From Paludibacterium yongneupense DSM 18731 (GTDB lineage: Bacteria > Pseudomonadota > Gammaproteobacteria > Burkholderiales > Chromobacteriaceae), in assembly GCF_000422925.1 (NCBI RefSeq), contig NZ_AUGZ01000018.1:1-64000 (forward strand): a DNA stretch of 64,000 nt, read 5' to 3'. Of this stretch, positions 24,606-36,171 are shown in pieces. Each line of letters opens with the position of its first letter. Within the stretch, counting starts at the first letter, position 1. The notes beneath the pieces are model-generated. The model saw only the letters and a program-made list of their open reading frames with translations. It was not told where the DNA came from and made no database searches. A program made the position numbers and the translations under genes.

Positions 24606-27600
24606 TCAGCCGGGCGACGTGACGCGCGAGGCGACACTGCGGCGCACATCCGACGCCCACGACTCGGCCAGCACGGCAAACTCGGCGGCAGGCAGGGGCT
24701 TGCTGAAGTGGAAGCCCTGCAGCAGATCGCAGCCCTGCCGCTGCAAGAACGCGGCCTGCGCTTCGTTTTCCACGCCTTCGGCGACCACGGTGAACTCCAG
24801 CCTATGCGCCATGGCGAGGATGGCATCGGCAATCGCCGCACTGTCCTCGTCCAGCGGCAAGCCGTCGACGAAGGAGCGGTCGATCTTGAGCGAGTCGAGC
24901 GGAAACCGCTTGAGGATGGACAGCGACGAGTAGCCGGTGCCGAAGTCGTCGATGGACAGCAGCACACCGAGCTTCTTCAGATCCTTGAGTATTCTGACCG
25001 CCTCGACCGGGTTCTGCATGATCATGCTCTCGGTGATTTCGAGCTCCAGCCTCTCCGGCGCCAGGCCAGCGGAGTCGAGCGCCCCGGCCACCTGCTGGGT
25101 CAGCGTCTGTTGTTCGAATTGCCGCGCCGACAGATTGACGGCCACGCGCGGAACCGAGATGCCGGCCGCATCCCAGGCCACCAGTTGCCGGCAGGCACCG
25201 CGCAGCACCCACTCGCCTATCGCCTTGATCAGGCCTGTCTCCTCGGCCAACGGAATGAAGCGTCCCGGCGGCACCAGCCCGAGTTGCGGATGACGCCAGC
25301 GGATCAGCACTTCGACTCCGATCAGATGGCGACCGACGGCCTCGACCTGGGGCTGGTAGTGCAATTCGAACTCGTCGCGCTCAAGCGCCTGGCGCAGACC
25401 GCTCTCCAGCAGCAGGCGCTCGAAAGTCTGGGTATTCATCTCGGCCGCGAAGAACTGGAAGTTGTTTTTGCCCGAGTCTTTGGCACGGTACATGGCCACG
25501 TCGGCGTTCTTGAGCAGCGTACGCGCGTCGATGCCGTCGTTGGGGAATACGCTGATCCCGATACTGCCGGTCACGAACACTTCATGTTCTTCCAGCAATA
25601 GCGGACGCGCAAGCGTCTCGAGCACGTCTTCCGCGATCTGCGACAACTGCCGCAGGCTCACAAATTCGGGAACCAGCAAGGTAAACTCGTCGCCCCCCAG
25701 ACGCGCCAACATACCCAGATGCCCGACCGCCTCGCCGAGCCGCATGCTGATGACACGCAATAATTCGTCGCCGGCCTGGTGGCCAAAGGAATCGTTGATC
25801 AGTTTGAAACGGTCCAGATCGATGAATACGACCGCAAGCTGGCCACTCTCCACACGAGTGCGAGACAGATGGGTTTCCAGCGACGAGATCAGGCAGCTGC
25901 GGTTGGGGAGCCGCGTCAGCGGATCGTGATTGGCAAGAAAGTGCAGACGCTCCTGTGCCTGCTTGCGGGTGGTAATATCAGAAAACACCCCCACGTAGTT
26001 GCTGACCGTGCCATCCGGGTCACGCACCACCGACAAGGAGACTTCGACCGGATAAAAGTCGCCGTTACTGCGCCGGTCGATCAGTTCTCCCTGCCAGTAG
26101 CCCGATTCGCGCAGCGATGCGATCATCCTGGGGTAGTCGGGTTGGGCGGCATCGCTGAAAATGCGCGAACTGCGGCCCAGCACCTGTTCCTGGCTGTAAC
26201 CGGTGATACGGGTAAAAGCTTCGTTCACCGCGATGATGCGGGTATCGGCGTCGGTGATCAAAATGCCTTCGGCCGACGTTTCGAACACTTTGGCAGCCAG
26301 TTTGAGGCTGGCATCGGCCGCGATGCGATCCGAGATATCCAGTACGACGCCGATGATGGCGACCCGACCCCGGTATTCGAATAGCCGGCTGTGGATCTCG
26401 ACATCAATCAACTCGCCGCTCTTGCCGATGACGCGGCTCATGAAATGCATGACCGCGCGATTTTCCTTGTAGCGCAGCGCAATCCGGGCACGCACGCGTG
26501 CGAGCTCGTCCGGCAACAACACCTTGGACAGCGGGGCGTGCGGCAACTCCTCCGGCTCGTAGCCGAGCATGGTGGCGAACTTGGGGTTGATGTAACACAA
26601 TTCCTCGTCCTGCAGGATATAGATGCCGGCCAGCGACTGTTCGGCCAGCGCGCGGTACTTCTCTTCCGCTTCCAGCCGCGCCTGTTGCTGCTTGCGCGAC
26701 TCGGTGATATCGGTGTCGACGCTGCCAACGCCGGCGGGCAAGCCCTGGGCATCGAACAGGGGGAACTTGGTCACCAGAATCGAATAATGGCGGCCGCCAG
26801 CCTCGAAACTCTCTTCGAACTGGCGCGGCTCGAGGCAGCGCAGCACCATATCGTCCTGGGTCCGTATCATGGCCGCATCGTCGCTGGCAAAAAAATCGCT
26901 CGCGCGCCCCCCGACCATTTCCAGCGGAGTGCGGTCAAGCAGGGCGGCATAGGCGCGGTTGACCATCAGAAAGCGGCCGTCCAGTCCTTTGAGCGACATC
27001 AGATTGGGACTGTTGTTGACCAGAGACTCGACCCGTGCCTGAAATTCGTCGAGCGCGATTTCGTGGCGGCGCTGCGTTTCAACCAGCACCGCCACAAACA
27101 AGCCCGCCAGAATAAAGGCGAAGGTCAGCATGCTGTCGACCCCGACGCCGGCCCCAGCCCAGCCGGCAGCGGTGTCGGAGCCGATCAGGGTCAGCAAGGA
27201 GACCACGAGCGCGCTGACCAGACCGGAGCCGAGAACGCTACCGCGAAATCCGGCCCACAGGATGAGCGGAAAGAACAGAAACTGGGCCGGAACCAGCGCA
27301 CGCTGCGGCGCGTCGCGCACGCTCAGCCACAGCCCGACCGTCACCAGCATGATCAGGCCAAGTTCGAGATAGCGGCGGTTGTTTTTCAGCGGAGAACTGA
27401 AAGCCTGCGGTACCCAGACCAGCAGCGACAGGCACAGACCGGCCCAGATCGCCAGCACGCCCGGAACCGCCAACGGACCGCCGTCGCTGCCGGCCAGAAC
27501 CAGCGCCAGGGTAGCGACCGGCGCCGGATAGGCCGCCAGCGAGAGCAGCAGGCGCATCAGGGAGCGTGGCGACGCCAGCCAGTCTGCGCGGCGGTTCAAG

Positions 27601-27878
27601 CCGGCAAACAGTATGGACAGGAACAGGGCATAAACCGACCCGGCCAGCGCCAGCGACCATGCCAGCCCGCAAAAAGGGTACAGTAGCAATGCGGCGGGAA
27701 GCGGCCACCAGCCGACGTAACGGAAGCGGCGCAGACGGATCAGGCTGCAGGCGGCAATGCCGTGCGCCGTGAACGAAGCCAGCGAAATCGCGGCATGGGA
27801 AGATCGCGGCAAAAACACCAGGGCGGCCATAAAGGCCAGAAACGCCAGCGCCCCACCGAGAAACGCTTTATTGTTCAC
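24606..27878 (-). CDS. Membrane-bound MASE1-PAS-PAS-PAS-GGDEF-EAL protein
   Basis: A 1090-residue c-di-GMP enzyme. Residues 1-270 form a multi-helix MASE1-like membrane sensor ([19 protein letters not shown]), followed by three PAS domains (about 283-393, 405-520, 527-640), GGDEF (about 645-810, intact GGDEF at 728-732) and EAL (about 825-1070, E856-L858, [24 protein letters not shown] all intact). No RxxD inhibitory site precedes GGDEF. Both synthase and hydrolase activities are possible. The start is a GTG at 27878 behind TGGAAG; the longer upstream frame runs into mfd. It diverges from mfd over 153 bp. Confidence 0.9.
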   Translation of the reverse strand: MNNKAFLGGALAFLAFMAALVFLPRSSHAAISLASFTAHGIAACSLIRLRRFRYVGWWPLPAALLLYPFCGLAWSLALAGSVYALFLSILFAGLNRRADWLASPRSLMRLLLSLAAYPAPVATLALVLAGSDGGPLAVPGVLAIWAGLCLSLLVWVPQAFSSPLKNNRRYLELGLIMLVTVGLWLSVRDAPQRALVPAQFLFFPLILWAGFRGSVLGSGLVSALVVSLLTLIGSDTAAGWAGAGVGVDSMLTFAFILAGLFVAVLVETQRRHEIALDEFQARVESLVNNSPNLMSLKGLDGRFLMVNRAYAALLDRTPLEMVGGRASDFFASDDAAMIRTQDDMVLRCLEPRQFEESFEAGGRHYSILVTKFPLFDAQGLPAGVGSVDTDITESRKQQQARLEAEEKYRALAEQSLAGIYILQDEELCYINPKFATMLGYEPEELPHAPLSKVLLPDELARVRARIALRYKENRAVMHFMSRVIGKSGELIDVEIHSRLFEYRGRVAIIGVVLDISDRIAADASLKLAAKVFETSAEGILITDADTRIIAVNEAFTRITGYSQEQVLGRSSRIFSDAAQPDYPRMIASLRESGYWQGELIDRRSNGDFYPVEVSLSVVRDPDGTVSNYVGVFSDITTRKQAQERLHFLANHDPLTRLPNRSCLISSLETHLSRTRVESGQLAVVFIDLDRFKLINDSFGHQAGDELLRVISMRLGEAVGHLGMLARLGGDEFTLLVPEFVSLRQLSQIAEDVLETLARPLLLEEHEVFVTGSIGISVFPNDGIDARTLLKNADVAMYRAKDSGKNNFQFFAAEMNTQTFERLLLESGLRQALERDEFELHYQPQVEAVGRHLIGVEVLIRWRHPQLGLVPPGRFIPLAEETGLIKAIGEWVLRGACRQLVAWDAAGISVPRVAVNLSARQFEQQTLTQQVAGALDSAGLAPERLELEITESMIMQNPVEAVRILKDLKKLGVLLSIDDFGTGYSSLSILKRFPLDSLKIDRSFVDGLPLDEDSAAIADAILAMAHRLEFTVVAEGVENEAQAAFLQRQGCDLLQGFHFSKPLPAAEFAVLAESWASDVRRSVASRVTSPG

Positions 27879-27994
27879 GCTTCCAGATCCTTTTTGCCTC
27901 GGGAAAATAACGAACATTCGGCGCGCGCGGGACCCGACGGTCCGACGCCATGATCCACAACGGGCTCGCATCCGGGATGCGGCCGCAAGCCAGC

Positions 27995-28003
27995 TGGTAT
28001 AAT
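27995..28003 (+). promoter_or_regulatory. Extended -10 promoter for mfd
   Basis: TGGTATAAT: a consensus TATAAT (27998-28003) with an extended TGn, 29 bp before the mfd ATG. The -35 is poor, as expected for extended -10 promoters. Confidence 0.55.
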
Positions 28004-28031
28004 ACCGTGAGTCAAATGATTGTGAAGCTTT

Positions 28032-31000
28032 ATGTTGGATAATCTGCCACGCATTCCCTCCCCCGGATTGAAAAACCGCAGCGGCGTCCTGCCTGACGGG
28101 CTCGACGCCGCCTGCATCGCGGCGATGCAACGTCAGCATCGCGGCGTTTTGCTGGTACTGACCTCGGACGCCCAGGCTGCGCAGCGGCTGCAGGCCGAGA
28201 TTCCTTTTTTCGATCCCGAGCTGCGCGTCGCGCTGATGCCGGATTGGGAAACGCTTCCTTACGATCACTTCTCGCCGCACAGCGACCTGATCTCGGAACG
28301 GCTGGCGACCTTGTGGCGCATCCACAAACACGAGTGCGACATCGTGATCGCACCGGTCAGTACGGCGATGACACGCCTGCCGCCGGTCTCGTTTCTGCTG
28401 GCCCGCACCTTCTTCCTGCAAACGAAGCAGAAACTGGATGTCGACAATCTGCGTGCCGACATGGTCACGGCTGGCTATACCCATGTCACCCAGGTCATGG
28501 CACCGGGCGAGTTTTCGATACGCGGCGGCCTGATCGATCTGTTTCCGATGGGCTCGGCCCTGCCTTATCGCATCGATCTGTTCGATAACGAAATTGAAAC
28601 GCTGCGCACCTTCGACCCCGATACCCAGCGCACGCTCTATCCGGTTCCCGAAGTGCGGATGCTGCCGGCGCGCGAATACCCGGCAGATGAATCGGGCGTC
28701 ACCGCCTTCCGGCAGCATTATCGCGAACGGGTGGAAGGCGACCCCTCCAAAAGCCGCATCTACCGCGACGTTTCGGCGCAAAGTTTTCCGGCCGGCATCG
28801 AGTACTATCTGCCGCTGTTCTTCGAACAGACGTCGACCCTTTTCGATTATCTCGGAGCCGACACGCTGCTGATCCTGCATCGCGACATCCTTGCGGCGGC
28901 CGAAGAATTCTGGGGCAGCGTCGATACCCGCTACAAGATGGCACGCGGCGATCTTGAACGCCCGGTGCTGGCGCCGACCGAGCTATTCCTGCGCGCCGAC
29001 GAGTTGATGGCCGCCTTCAAGTCGTATGCGCGCATCGAGTTTCCCGCGACAGGCGAGGCGGAGCCGAATACGGCGCCGCTGCCTGAGTTGGCGGTCGAAC
29101 GACGCGCAGAGAACCCGCTGCACCGCTTGCAGGATTTCATGCGCCGCAATCCGGGCCGCATCCTGCTGACGGCCGAAAGCCTCGGTCGGCGCGAGACGAT
29201 GTCGCATTTTCTGCAAGAGCACGGCATCGCCGCGCAGACGGTGGACAACTGGCACGCTTTCCAGCATGGCGAAGCCCGCCTCGCCCTGACCGTGGCGCCA
29301 CTCTACAGCGGCTTCCAGCTCACGACTCCAGCGCTGTCCATCGTCACCGAAAGCGAGTTGTACCAGCATGTGGCGCGCGGGCGCACCCGCCGCCGCAGCG
29401 CACACAGCAGCACCGACTCGATGTTGCGCGACCTGGCCGAAGTGAAGGTCGGCGATCCGGTCGTGCATGAACAGCACGGCATCGGCCGCTATATGGGCCT
29501 GGTGTCCATGGATCTGGGCGAAGGCGAAACCGAGCTGATGCAACTCGAGTACGCCGAGGACTCCAAACTCTATGTTCCTGTCGCGCAACTGCACCTGATT
29601 TCTCGCTATGCCGGCGGCAGCGCCGAAGCCGCCCCCCTGCACCGCCTGGGCGCGCCGCAGTGGGAAAAGGCAAAAAAGCGCGCGGCGGAAAAGGCGCGCG
29701 ACACCGCGGCCGAGCTATTGAACCTGTACGCCCAGCGCGCTGCGCGCGAAGGCCATCGTTTCACCCTGTCCGACAAGGACTACGACGCCTTCGCCTCCGG
29801 CTTCGGTTTCGAAGAGACGCCGGACCAGGCCACCGCCATCGAAGCCGTGATCACCGACATGTGTTCGGGCAAGCCGATGGACCGGCTGGTCTGCGGCGAC
29901 GTCGGCTTCGGCAAGACCGAAGTGGCGTTGCGCGCAGCCTTCGTCGCCGTGCTCGGCGGCAAGCAGGTTGCGGTACTGGTCCCGACCACCTTGCTGGCGG
30001 AACAACATTTCCAGAGCTTTTCCGATCGTTTCGCCGACTGGCCGGTCAAGATCGCCGAATTGTCGCGCTTCAAATCCGGCAAGGAGAGCAAGGCGGCTCT
30101 GGCGGGACTCGCCGAGGGCAGCGTCGACATCGTTATCGGCACGCACAAGCTGGTGCAGCCCGATATCCGGTTCAAGAATCTCGGCCTGGTGATCATCGAT
30201 GAAGAGCACCGTTTCGGGGTCCGCCAGAAAGAACAACTCAAGCGCTTGCGCGCCAATGTCGATGTGCTGACGCTGACCGCGACCCCGATTCCGCGCACGC
30301 TGTCGATGGCGCTGGAGGGATTGCGCGACTTCTCGGCCATCACCACCGCGCCTTCGCGCCGGTTGGCGGTCAAGACGTTCGTCTCTCCCTTCAGCAACGG
30401 CATCATCCGCGAGGCCGTGCTGCGCGAGCTCAAACGCGGGGGGCAGGTGTTCTTCCTGCACAACGACGTCGACACCATCGAGAATATGCGCGAAAAGATG
30501 ATAGAGCTGATTCCCGAGGCTCGCGTCGCAGTCGCGCACGGTCAGTTGCGCGAGCGCGCGCTCGAGCAGGTGATGCGCGACTTTCTGCAGCAGCGCTTCA
30601 ATGTGTTGCTGTGTTCGACCATCATCGAAACCGGTATCGACATTCCGAATGCCAATACCATCTTGATCAATCGGGCTGACAAGTTCGGGCTCGCACAGCT
30701 GCACCAGCTGCGCGGTCGCGTCGGGCGCTCGCACCACCAGGCTTACGCCTATCTGCTGACCCCGGACGGCATGACCCGCGATGCGGTCAAACGGCTGGAA
30801 GCCATCCAGATGTCGGAGGAATTGGGGGCCGGCTTCTACCTGGCGATGCACGATCTGGAAATACGCGGCGCCGGCGAAGTATTGGGCGAAGGCCAGTCGG
30901 GCGAAATGCAGGAAGTGGGATTCGCACTGTTCACCGAGATGCTGAAACAGGCGGTGCGCGACTTGAAAAAGGGTCGTCAGCCCGATCTGGACGCACCACT

Positions 31001-31436
31001 CGGCGTCACCACCGAGATCAACCTGCACAGCCCGGCGCTGCTTCCGGACGCCTATTCGCCTGACGTGCACGAACGCCTGGTGCTGTACAAGCGGCTGGCG
31101 ACGGCAGAAAGCGCCGCCGATGTCGATGCGATCCACGAAGAACTGATCGACCGTTTCGGCCTGCCGCCGCAAGCGGTCAAGACGCTGATCGAAAGCCATC
31201 GGCTGCGCATCGCCGCGCGCGCGCTCGGCATTCAAAAAATCGATGCGAGCGAGGACGGCATCACCCTGGTCTTTGCTCCCAATCCCCCCATCGACCCGAT
31301 GAACATCATCAAATTGATACAGAGCAAACGCAACTACAAGCTGGCGGGCCAGGACCGTCTGCGGGTCGAGGTCGCGATCGGCGACGTCGGGCTGCGCGTG
31401 GTCCGCGTCAAGGAACTGCTCAAGGAACTGGGCTAG
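28032..31436 (+). CDS. mfd: Transcription-repair coupling factor Mfd
   Basis: Removes stalled RNA polymerase and recruits UvrA. The 1134-residue protein has all expected modules: a UvrB-like N terminus (LMPDWETLPYDHFSPHSDLI), the RNA-polymerase-interacting domain (VGDPVVHEQHGIGRYMGLV), Walker A GDVGFGKTEVALRAAF, DEEHRFGVRQKEQL, TATPIPRTLSMAL, the helicase second half (STIIETGIDIPNANTILINR and QLRGRVGRS) and a C-terminal UvrA-site-masking domain. Full length. The 3' end overlaps the converging EamA gene by 17 bp. Confidence 0.97.
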   Translation: MLDNLPRIPSPGLKNRSGVLPDGLDAACIAAMQRQHRGVLLVLTSDAQAAQRLQAEIPFFDPELRVALMPDWETLPYDHFSPHSDLISERLATLWRIHKHECDIVIAPVSTAMTRLPPVSFLLARTFFLQTKQKLDVDNLRADMVTAGYTHVTQVMAPGEFSIRGGLIDLFPMGSALPYRIDLFDNEIETLRTFDPDTQRTLYPVPEVRMLPAREYPADESGVTAFRQHYRERVEGDPSKSRIYRDVSAQSFPAGIEYYLPLFFEQTSTLFDYLGADTLLILHRDILAAAEEFWGSVDTRYKMARGDLERPVLAPTELFLRADELMAAFKSYARIEFPATGEAEPNTAPLPELAVERRAENPLHRLQDFMRRNPGRILLTAESLGRRETMSHFLQEHGIAAQTVDNWHAFQHGEARLALTVAPLYSGFQLTTPALSIVTESELYQHVARGRTRRRSAHSSTDSMLRDLAEVKVGDPVVHEQHGIGRYMGLVSMDLGEGETELMQLEYAEDSKLYVPVAQLHLISRYAGGSAEAAPLHRLGAPQWEKAKKRAAEKARDTAAELLNLYAQRAAREGHRFTLSDKDYDAFASGFGFEETPDQATAIEAVITDMCSGKPMDRLVCGDVGFGKTEVALRAAFVAVLGGKQVAVLVPTTLLAEQHFQSFSDRFADWPVKIAELSRFKSGKESKAALAGLAEGSVDIVIGTHKLVQPDIRFKNLGLVIIDEEHRFGVRQKEQLKRLRANVDVLTLTATPIPRTLSMALEGLRDFSAITTAPSRRLAVKTFVSPFSNGIIREAVLRELKRGGQVFFLHNDVDTIENMREKMIELIPEARVAVAHGQLRERALEQVMRDFLQQRFNVLLCSTIIETGIDIPNANTILINRADKFGLAQLHQLRGRVGRSHHQAYAYLLTPDGMTRDAVKRLEAIQMSEELGAGFYLAMHDLEIRGAGEVLGEGQSGEMQEVGFALFTEMLKQAVRDLKKGRQPDLDAPLGVTTEINLHSPALLPDAYSPDVHERLVLYKRLATAESAADVDAIHEELIDRFGLPPQAVKTLIESHRLRIAARALGIQKIDASEDGITLVFAPNPPIDPMNIIKLIQSKRNYKLAGQDRLRVEVAIGDVGLRVVRVKELLKELG

Positions 31437-32331
31437 GGCTGACAGCCGTCCCATCGTCGGGCGCCGCTCGCGCGTGCCCGACGAAAAACACCCCGCAGAA
31501 CACCAGCACACAGGCGACTCCCTGCGTCGGACTCAGCCTCTCATCGAGCAGGGACCACGCCATCGTGACCGTGAACACCGGGATCAGGTTGATGAAGGCT
31601 GTCGCCTGCGCCACCGGAACCTTGCTGACCGACCAGGTGTACAGTCCGTATGCGCCCAGCGTAATGCAGGCACCCAGATAGAGCACGCCAAGCGAGGGCC
31701 ACAGCGGCAGATGCGTCGGCAACGCCACCCCGGGCAGCAGCAGGCCCGCTCCGAACCAGACACAGCCGAGAACCGACTGCACCGCGGTCAGCGCCAGCGG
31801 CGAATAACGCGGCGACAGTCGTTTCGCCAGCAGCACATAGCCGGTCGCGCAGATCATCGCGCAGAATTCGAGCAGATTGCCCAGCGCCGGGTTCGCCGCA
31901 CCGGCTCCTCCGCCACCGGCCAGCGTCAGCCACACGATGCCGCTGCAGGACAGGGCAATGCCGAACCAGGCGCGGTTGCTGCCGTGTTCGCGCAAGAACA
32001 GGCGCGCTCCCAGCGCCGCCAGCAAGGGCAGCGTGGCGGTGATCACCGCGGCCTGCGAGACCGTGGTCAGAGTCAGCGCCCGCGCTTCAAACAAAAAATA
32101 CAGGCAGGGCTCGGCCAGCCCCATCCCCAGCAGCGCTTTCCAGTCTCCGGCGCGATAGTGCCAGCGCCCTCCTCGCCGGCGCGCGAAAATCACCGCCAGA
32201 CACAAACTGGCGATCACCATCCGCGCGAACAGCACCACCATCGGATCGAAAACCGCAAACACGGTTTTCAATACCAGAAACGAACTGGCCCATAACACCA
32301 TGGCCAGCGTCAGCGCCAGATAAGGCAACAT
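31420..32331 (-). CDS. EamA/DMT-family transporter
   Basis: A 303-residue, ten-helix protein with two EamA repeats: the first opens with LALTLAMVLWASSFLVLKTV, the second with LGNLLEFCAMICATGYVLLA. DMT exporters of this type move amino acids or metabolites; the substrate cannot be inferred. The start is the ATG at 32331 (GGAGTG upstream) rather than a GTG two codons earlier. The 3' end overlaps that of mfd; upstream lies the ppsA terminator. Confidence 0.86.
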   Translation of the reverse strand: MLPYLALTLAMVLWASSFLVLKTVFAVFDPMVVLFARMVIASLCLAVIFARRRGGRWHYRAGDWKALLGMGLAEPCLYFLFEARALTLTTVSQAAVITATLPLLAALGARLFLREHGSNRAWFGIALSCSGIVWLTLAGGGGAGAANPALGNLLEFCAMICATGYVLLAKRLSPRYSPLALTAVQSVLGCVWFGAGLLLPGVALPTHLPLWPSLGVLYLGACITLGAYGLYTWSVSKVPVAQATAFINLIPVFTVTMAWSLLDERLSPTQGVACVLVFCGVFFVGHARAAPDDGTAVSPSPVP

Positions 32332-32353
32332 ACACACTCCGCTTGATACGATG

Positions 32354-32376
32354 AAAAAACCCGCCGAGGCGGGTTT
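32354..32376 (-). terminator. ppsA terminator
   Basis: On the minus strand, a perfect hairpin (AAACCCGCC / GGCGGGTTT) directly followed by a run of six T, 29 bp after the ppsA stop. Confidence 0.88.
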
Positions 32377-32404
32377 CGTTTTCCAGCGCGCAACAACGGA
32401 CGGT

Positions 32405-34792
32405 TTACACGTTCAGCTCGCGCGCCAGATAGAGCCAGGTCTCGACCACGGTATCGGGATTCAGCGACACCGATTCGATACCCTCCTCGACCAGCCACTT
32501 GGCAAAATCGGGGTGATCGGACGGGCCCTGACCGCAGATGCCGACATACTTGCCCTGCTTGCGGCAAGCCTGGATCGACATGTGCAGCATGGCCTTGACC
32601 GCGGCGTCGCGCTCGTCGAAGGTCGAAGCGACCGGGCCGCCGGAGTCACGGTCGCAACCGAGAGTCAGCTGGGTCATGTCGTTCGAACCGATCGAGAAGC
32701 CGTCGAAGTATTCGAGGAACTGCTCGGCCAGCACGGCGTTGGACGGCAGCTCGCACATCATGATCAGGCGCAGGCCGTTCTGGCCGCGCTTCAGATCGTT
32801 GTCGGCGAGAATCTCGACCACCTGGCGCGCTTCGGTCAGCGTCCGCACGAAGGGGATCATGACTTCCACATTGGTCAGCCCCATCTCGTCGCGCACCTTC
32901 TTGACCGCGCGGCATTCGAGCTCGAAACAATCGCGGAATTCGGGAGCCACGTAGCGAGCGGCACCGCGGAAGCCCAGCATCGGGTTTTCTTCATGCGGCT
33001 CGTACAGCTGGCCGGCCAGCAGGTTCGCGTACTCGTTGGACTTGAAGTCCGACATGCGCACGATCACCTTCTTCGGCCAGAATGCGGCGGCCAGCGTGGA
33101 AATCCCTTCGGCCAGCTTGTCGACATAGAAGTCGACCGGGGAAGCATAGCCCGCGATGCGGTCCGAGATGGTCGCCTTCAGATCCGCCGGCAGGCTGTCG
33201 AACTGCAGCAGCGCTTTCGGGTGGATGCCGATCTGGCGGTTGATCACGAACTCCATGCGGGCAAGGCCGACGCCTTCGTTCGGCAACTGCGCGAAGTCGA
33301 AGGCCAGTTCCGGATTGCCGACATTCATCATCAGCTTGACCGGCGCTTTCGGCATCTTGTCGAGTTCGAGGTCGATGATCTCGATCTCGAGCAGGCCTTC
33401 GTAGATGTTACCGGTATCGCCTTCTGCGCAGGACACGGTCACCAGCTGACCTTCTTCCAGCACCGAGGTCGCATCGCCGCAACCCACCACCGCCGGGATG
33501 CCCAGCTCGCGCGCGATGATCGCCGCATGGCAGGTACGGCCGCCGCGATTGGTCACGATGGCGGAGGCGCGCTTCATCACCGGTTCCCAATCGGGGTCGG
33601 TCATGTCGGTCACCAGCACATCGCCCGGCTTGACGCGGTCCATCTCGGAGGCGTCGCGGATGTAGCGCACCGCACCCTGGCCTGCCTTCTGACCGATGGC
33701 GCGGCCCGAACACAGCACGGTCGACTTGGTGTTGATGCGGTAGCGACGCAGGGTCTCGACGCGGTTTTCCTGCGACTTGACCGTCTCGGGGCGCGCTTGC
33801 AGGATGTAGAGCTTGCCGTCGATGCCATCGCGGCCCCACTCGATATCCATCGGGCGCTGATAGTGCTTCTCGATGATCAGGGCGTAGCGCGCGAGTTCGG
33901 AAACTTCGGCGTCGGTGATGGAGAAACGCTTCTGCTCGGCCACCGCCACATCGACGGTACGCACCGAACGGCCGGCTTGCGACGCGTCGGTGAATTCCAT
34001 CTTGATCAGCTTGGAGCCGATGGACTTGCGCAGGATCGCGGGGCGACCGGCCTTCAGCGTCGGCTTGTGGACATAGAATTCGTCGGGATTGACCGCGCCT
34101 TGCACCACGGTTTCGCCGAGACCGTAGGACGAGGTGATGAACACCACGTCCTCGAAGCCGGACTCGGTATCGATGGTGAACATCACCCCGGCGGCGCCGC
34201 AGTCGGAGCGCACCATGCGCTGGATGCCGGCCGACAGGGCGACCACGTCATGGGCGAAGCCCTTGTGCACGCGGTAGGAGATGGCGCGATCGTTGTACAG
34301 GGAGGCAAAGACGTGCTTGATGGCGTCCTTGACGTTGTCCAGACCGCGGATGTTGAGGAAGGTTTCCTGCTGTCCGGCGAACGAGGCGTCAGGCAGGTCT
34401 TCCGCCGTGGCGGAAGAGCGGACCGCGACCGCGATATCGGCGCTGCCTGCGTCGGCGACCATTTTATCCCACGCGGTGCGCAGATCGGCGTCGAGACGAT
34501 CCGGGAACGGCGTGTCGATGATCCATTGGCGAATTTCCTTGCCCACCCGAGCCAGCTCGTTGACATCCTCGACATCGAGACGCGTCAGAACGGCATTGAT
34601 GCGATCCGCCAGGCCGTTGTGCTGAAGAAAATCACGGTAGGCGTCCGCCGTCGTGGCGAAACCGCCCGGGACACGGACACCGGAGTTAGCCAGCTGGCTG
34701 ATCATTTCTCCCAAGGAGGCATTCTTGCCACCCACTTGTTCGACATCAGCCATGCGCAGCTTCTCGAACCAGATGACGTAGTTCTCAGCCAT
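32405..34792 (-). CDS. ppsA: Phosphoenolpyruvate synthase
   Basis: Converts pyruvate, ATP and water to PEP, AMP and phosphate for gluconeogenesis. 795 residues: ATP-grasp N-terminal domain ([40 protein letters not shown]), the phosphohistidine domain with the catalytic His in [20 protein letters not shown], and the C-terminal PEP-binding barrel ([29 protein letters not shown]). The start is the ATG at 34792 after GGGAAGTGAGAGT; longer frames run into the intergenic region. Its regulator ppsR is encoded divergently, the usual arrangement. Confidence 0.96.
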   Translation of the reverse strand: MAENYVIWFEKLRMADVEQVGGKNASLGEMISQLANSGVRVPGGFATTADAYRDFLQHNGLADRINAVLTRLDVEDVNELARVGKEIRQWIIDTPFPDRLDADLRTAWDKMVADAGSADIAVAVRSSATAEDLPDASFAGQQETFLNIRGLDNVKDAIKHVFASLYNDRAISYRVHKGFAHDVVALSAGIQRMVRSDCGAAGVMFTIDTESGFEDVVFITSSYGLGETVVQGAVNPDEFYVHKPTLKAGRPAILRKSIGSKLIKMEFTDASQAGRSVRTVDVAVAEQKRFSITDAEVSELARYALIIEKHYQRPMDIEWGRDGIDGKLYILQARPETVKSQENRVETLRRYRINTKSTVLCSGRAIGQKAGQGAVRYIRDASEMDRVKPGDVLVTDMTDPDWEPVMKRASAIVTNRGGRTCHAAIIARELGIPAVVGCGDATSVLEEGQLVTVSCAEGDTGNIYEGLLEIEIIDLELDKMPKAPVKLMMNVGNPELAFDFAQLPNEGVGLARMEFVINRQIGIHPKALLQFDSLPADLKATISDRIAGYASPVDFYVDKLAEGISTLAAAFWPKKVIVRMSDFKSNEYANLLAGQLYEPHEENPMLGFRGAARYVAPEFRDCFELECRAVKKVRDEMGLTNVEVMIPFVRTLTEARQVVEILADNDLKRGQNGLRLIMMCELPSNAVLAEQFLEYFDGFSIGSNDMTQLTLGCDRDSGGPVASTFDERDAAVKAMLHMSIQACRKQGKYVGICGQGPSDHPDFAKWLVEEGIESVSLNPDTVVETWLYLARELNV

Positions 34793-35101
34793 CACTCTCA
34801 CTTCCCTGTGTTGGAATTTTAGGACGATATGAAGCGCCCATTCTAGCCGATGAGGGGGGGGTTGCGTAGCCCGTCGTGCAACGCACAATGGTGATTTTTA
34901 CAAAAATAAGACTGACAACTCGGTCAAATGCACAGTTTTGGGGCAACATCATGCCATGGTCAGCGCTATCATCTGGCGCTAATCGAGCCGAACACCGGTC
35001 GTTACGGCACAAGCATGCGTGTAGAGACCATCCATACTGGACGCGGTCTCGCGTATAATCTTGGTCACCGTCGTGATCCAACTTTGTCATAAGGTGCATT
35101 C
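34793..35101. promoter_or_regulatory. Divergent control region ppsA / ppsR (309 bp, no gene)
   Basis: For ppsR, a consensus TATAAT lies at 35054-35059 with a weak -35 region, and AAGGTG precedes the start. For ppsA, TAGAAT (minus strand, about 34845-34850) is a possible -10. A run of eight G lies near 34853-34862. No ORF or RNA gene is visible. Confidence 0.5.
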
Positions 35102-35923
35102 ATGCCACATCGCCGCTCAGCCTTTTTCATCTCGGACCGTACCGGGATCACCGCCGAATCGCTGGGGCATACTCTGCTGACACAGTTCGAATCGCTTGAA
35201 ATCAAGCGCGAAACCGTCCCTTTCATCGATACCGTCGAGAAAGCCCACGCGCTCGCCGACCGCATTCACGCCCAGGCGGAAATCGATAACCAGCGTCCGC
35301 TTGTGTTCACCAGCATCATCGACCCGGCGGTTCGGGCCGCCCTGCGCATTCGCGATGCCCTTGTCATCGATTTTTTCGAAACCTTCATCGGCGAGCTGGA
35401 ACAGGAGCTGGGCCAGGGCGCCTCGCTCATGGTGGGGCGCGCGCACGGCATGAACAACGAAGAAAAGTATGACCACCGCATCGAGGCGGTCAATTTTTCG
35501 CTCAACCACGACGACGGCGTCAAGTTGAAAGACCTGTCCGAAGCGGATGTGGTGCTGGTCGGCGTCTCCCGCTCCGGCAAGACGCCGACCTGTCTCTATC
35601 TGGCCTTGCAGTACGGCATCAAAGCGGCCAACTACCCGCTGACCCCGGAGGATCTGGACGACCAGGGTCTGCCCAAGTTATTGCTGCCCTATCGCAACAA
35701 GCTTTTCGGGCTGACCATAGATCCGCAGCGGCTGCACAATATCCGCAGCGAACGCCGCCCCGACTCGCGCTACGCGAGCCTCGAAAATTGCCGCTCCGAG
35801 GTGAACGAGGCGGAATCGATGTTCCGCCAGCACTCGGTGCCTTTCATCAGCACCACGCACAAGTCGATCGAGGAGATCGCATCGACCATACTGCGCGATG
35901 CGACGCTGAACCGGCGCTTCTGA
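35102..35923 (+). CDS. ppsR: PEP synthase regulatory protein (bifunctional kinase/pyrophosphorylase)
   Basis: Turns PEP synthase off by ADP-dependent phosphorylation of a threonine beside the catalytic histidine and reverses this with phosphate. The 273-residue DUF299 protein begins [20 protein letters not shown], has the P-loop GVSRSGKT (154-161) and the [16 protein letters not shown] segment. Its divergent partner ppsA is the target. Length and motifs are standard. Confidence 0.94.
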   Translation: MPHRRSAFFISDRTGITAESLGHTLLTQFESLEIKRETVPFIDTVEKAHALADRIHAQAEIDNQRPLVFTSIIDPAVRAALRIRDALVIDFFETFIGELEQELGQGASLMVGRAHGMNNEEKYDHRIEAVNFSLNHDDGVKLKDLSEADVVLVGVSRSGKTPTCLYLALQYGIKAANYPLTPEDLDDQGLPKLLLPYRNKLFGLTIDPQRLHNIRSERRPDSRYASLENCRSEVNEAESMFRQHSVPFISTTHKSIEEIASTILRDATLNRRF

Positions 35924-36021
35924 TGCATTTGCACGCCGGGCGGCACTCTCCCGCCTGGCGGCCGCGCGCCGGCCACCGCCGCACTTGACGCCGTACCATA
36001 CACCATGCTCAGATACGCTCC

Positions 36022-36072
36022 ATGAATTCCTGCCCTTATCTGCCCCGCTGCTGCTGGTGGCGCCGCTCTTAG
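36022..36072 (+). CDS. Putative trpS leader peptide with tandem Trp codons
   Basis: ATG AAT TCC ... TGC TGC TGG TGG CGC CGC TCT TAG encodes MNSCPYLPRCCWWRRS (16 residues), ending 99 bp before the trpS start. Two adjacent Trp codons (36055-36060) occur three codons before the stop in an otherwise non-coding gap, exactly in front of tryptophanyl-tRNA synthetase. This is the design of amino-acid-sensing leader peptides such as TrpL. No strong ribosome site precedes it; TTGACG at 35985-35990 may be a -35, which would make the leader ORF nearly leaderless. Confidence 0.62.
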   Translation: MNSCPYLPRCCWWRRS

Positions 36073-36165
36073 GCGCCCCGGGCTGATACGCATACAACCC
36101 CGAGGCTGCCGACAAGGCAGATCCCGGCATGGTCCGTCTTGTCGCCAGCTCCGAACGCACTGGAG
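36059..36165 (+). promoter_or_regulatory. trpS leader with mutually exclusive pairings
   Basis: By eye: GGCGCC (36059-36064, starting in the second Trp codon) can pair with 36072-36077; CCGGG (36078-36082) can pair with CCCGG (36123-36127); CTGCC (36106-36110) with GGCAG (36116-36120); and CGACAAG (36110-36116) with CTTGTCG (36138-36144), which excludes the previous stem. CTCC (36149-36152) can cover the trpS Shine-Dalgarno GGAG (36162-36165). There is no T-run, so control of translation or Rho access is likelier than an intrinsic terminator. Confidence 0.45.
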
Positions 36166-36171
36166 AACGAC

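Noticed and set aside
24606-28880. A 1424-codon reading frame that would extend the GGDEF-EAL protein upstream
   Set aside because: The extra 334 codons lie antisense to mfd and show no domain; a GTG with a ribosome site at 27878 begins the membrane domain.
29715-31511. A 598-codon minus-strand frame
   Set aside because: Antisense to mfd; composition (His/Gln/Arg-rich) is typical of shadows in GC-rich genes.
32351-34822. An 823-codon plus-strand frame
   Set aside because: Antisense to ppsA, which has all catalytic motifs.
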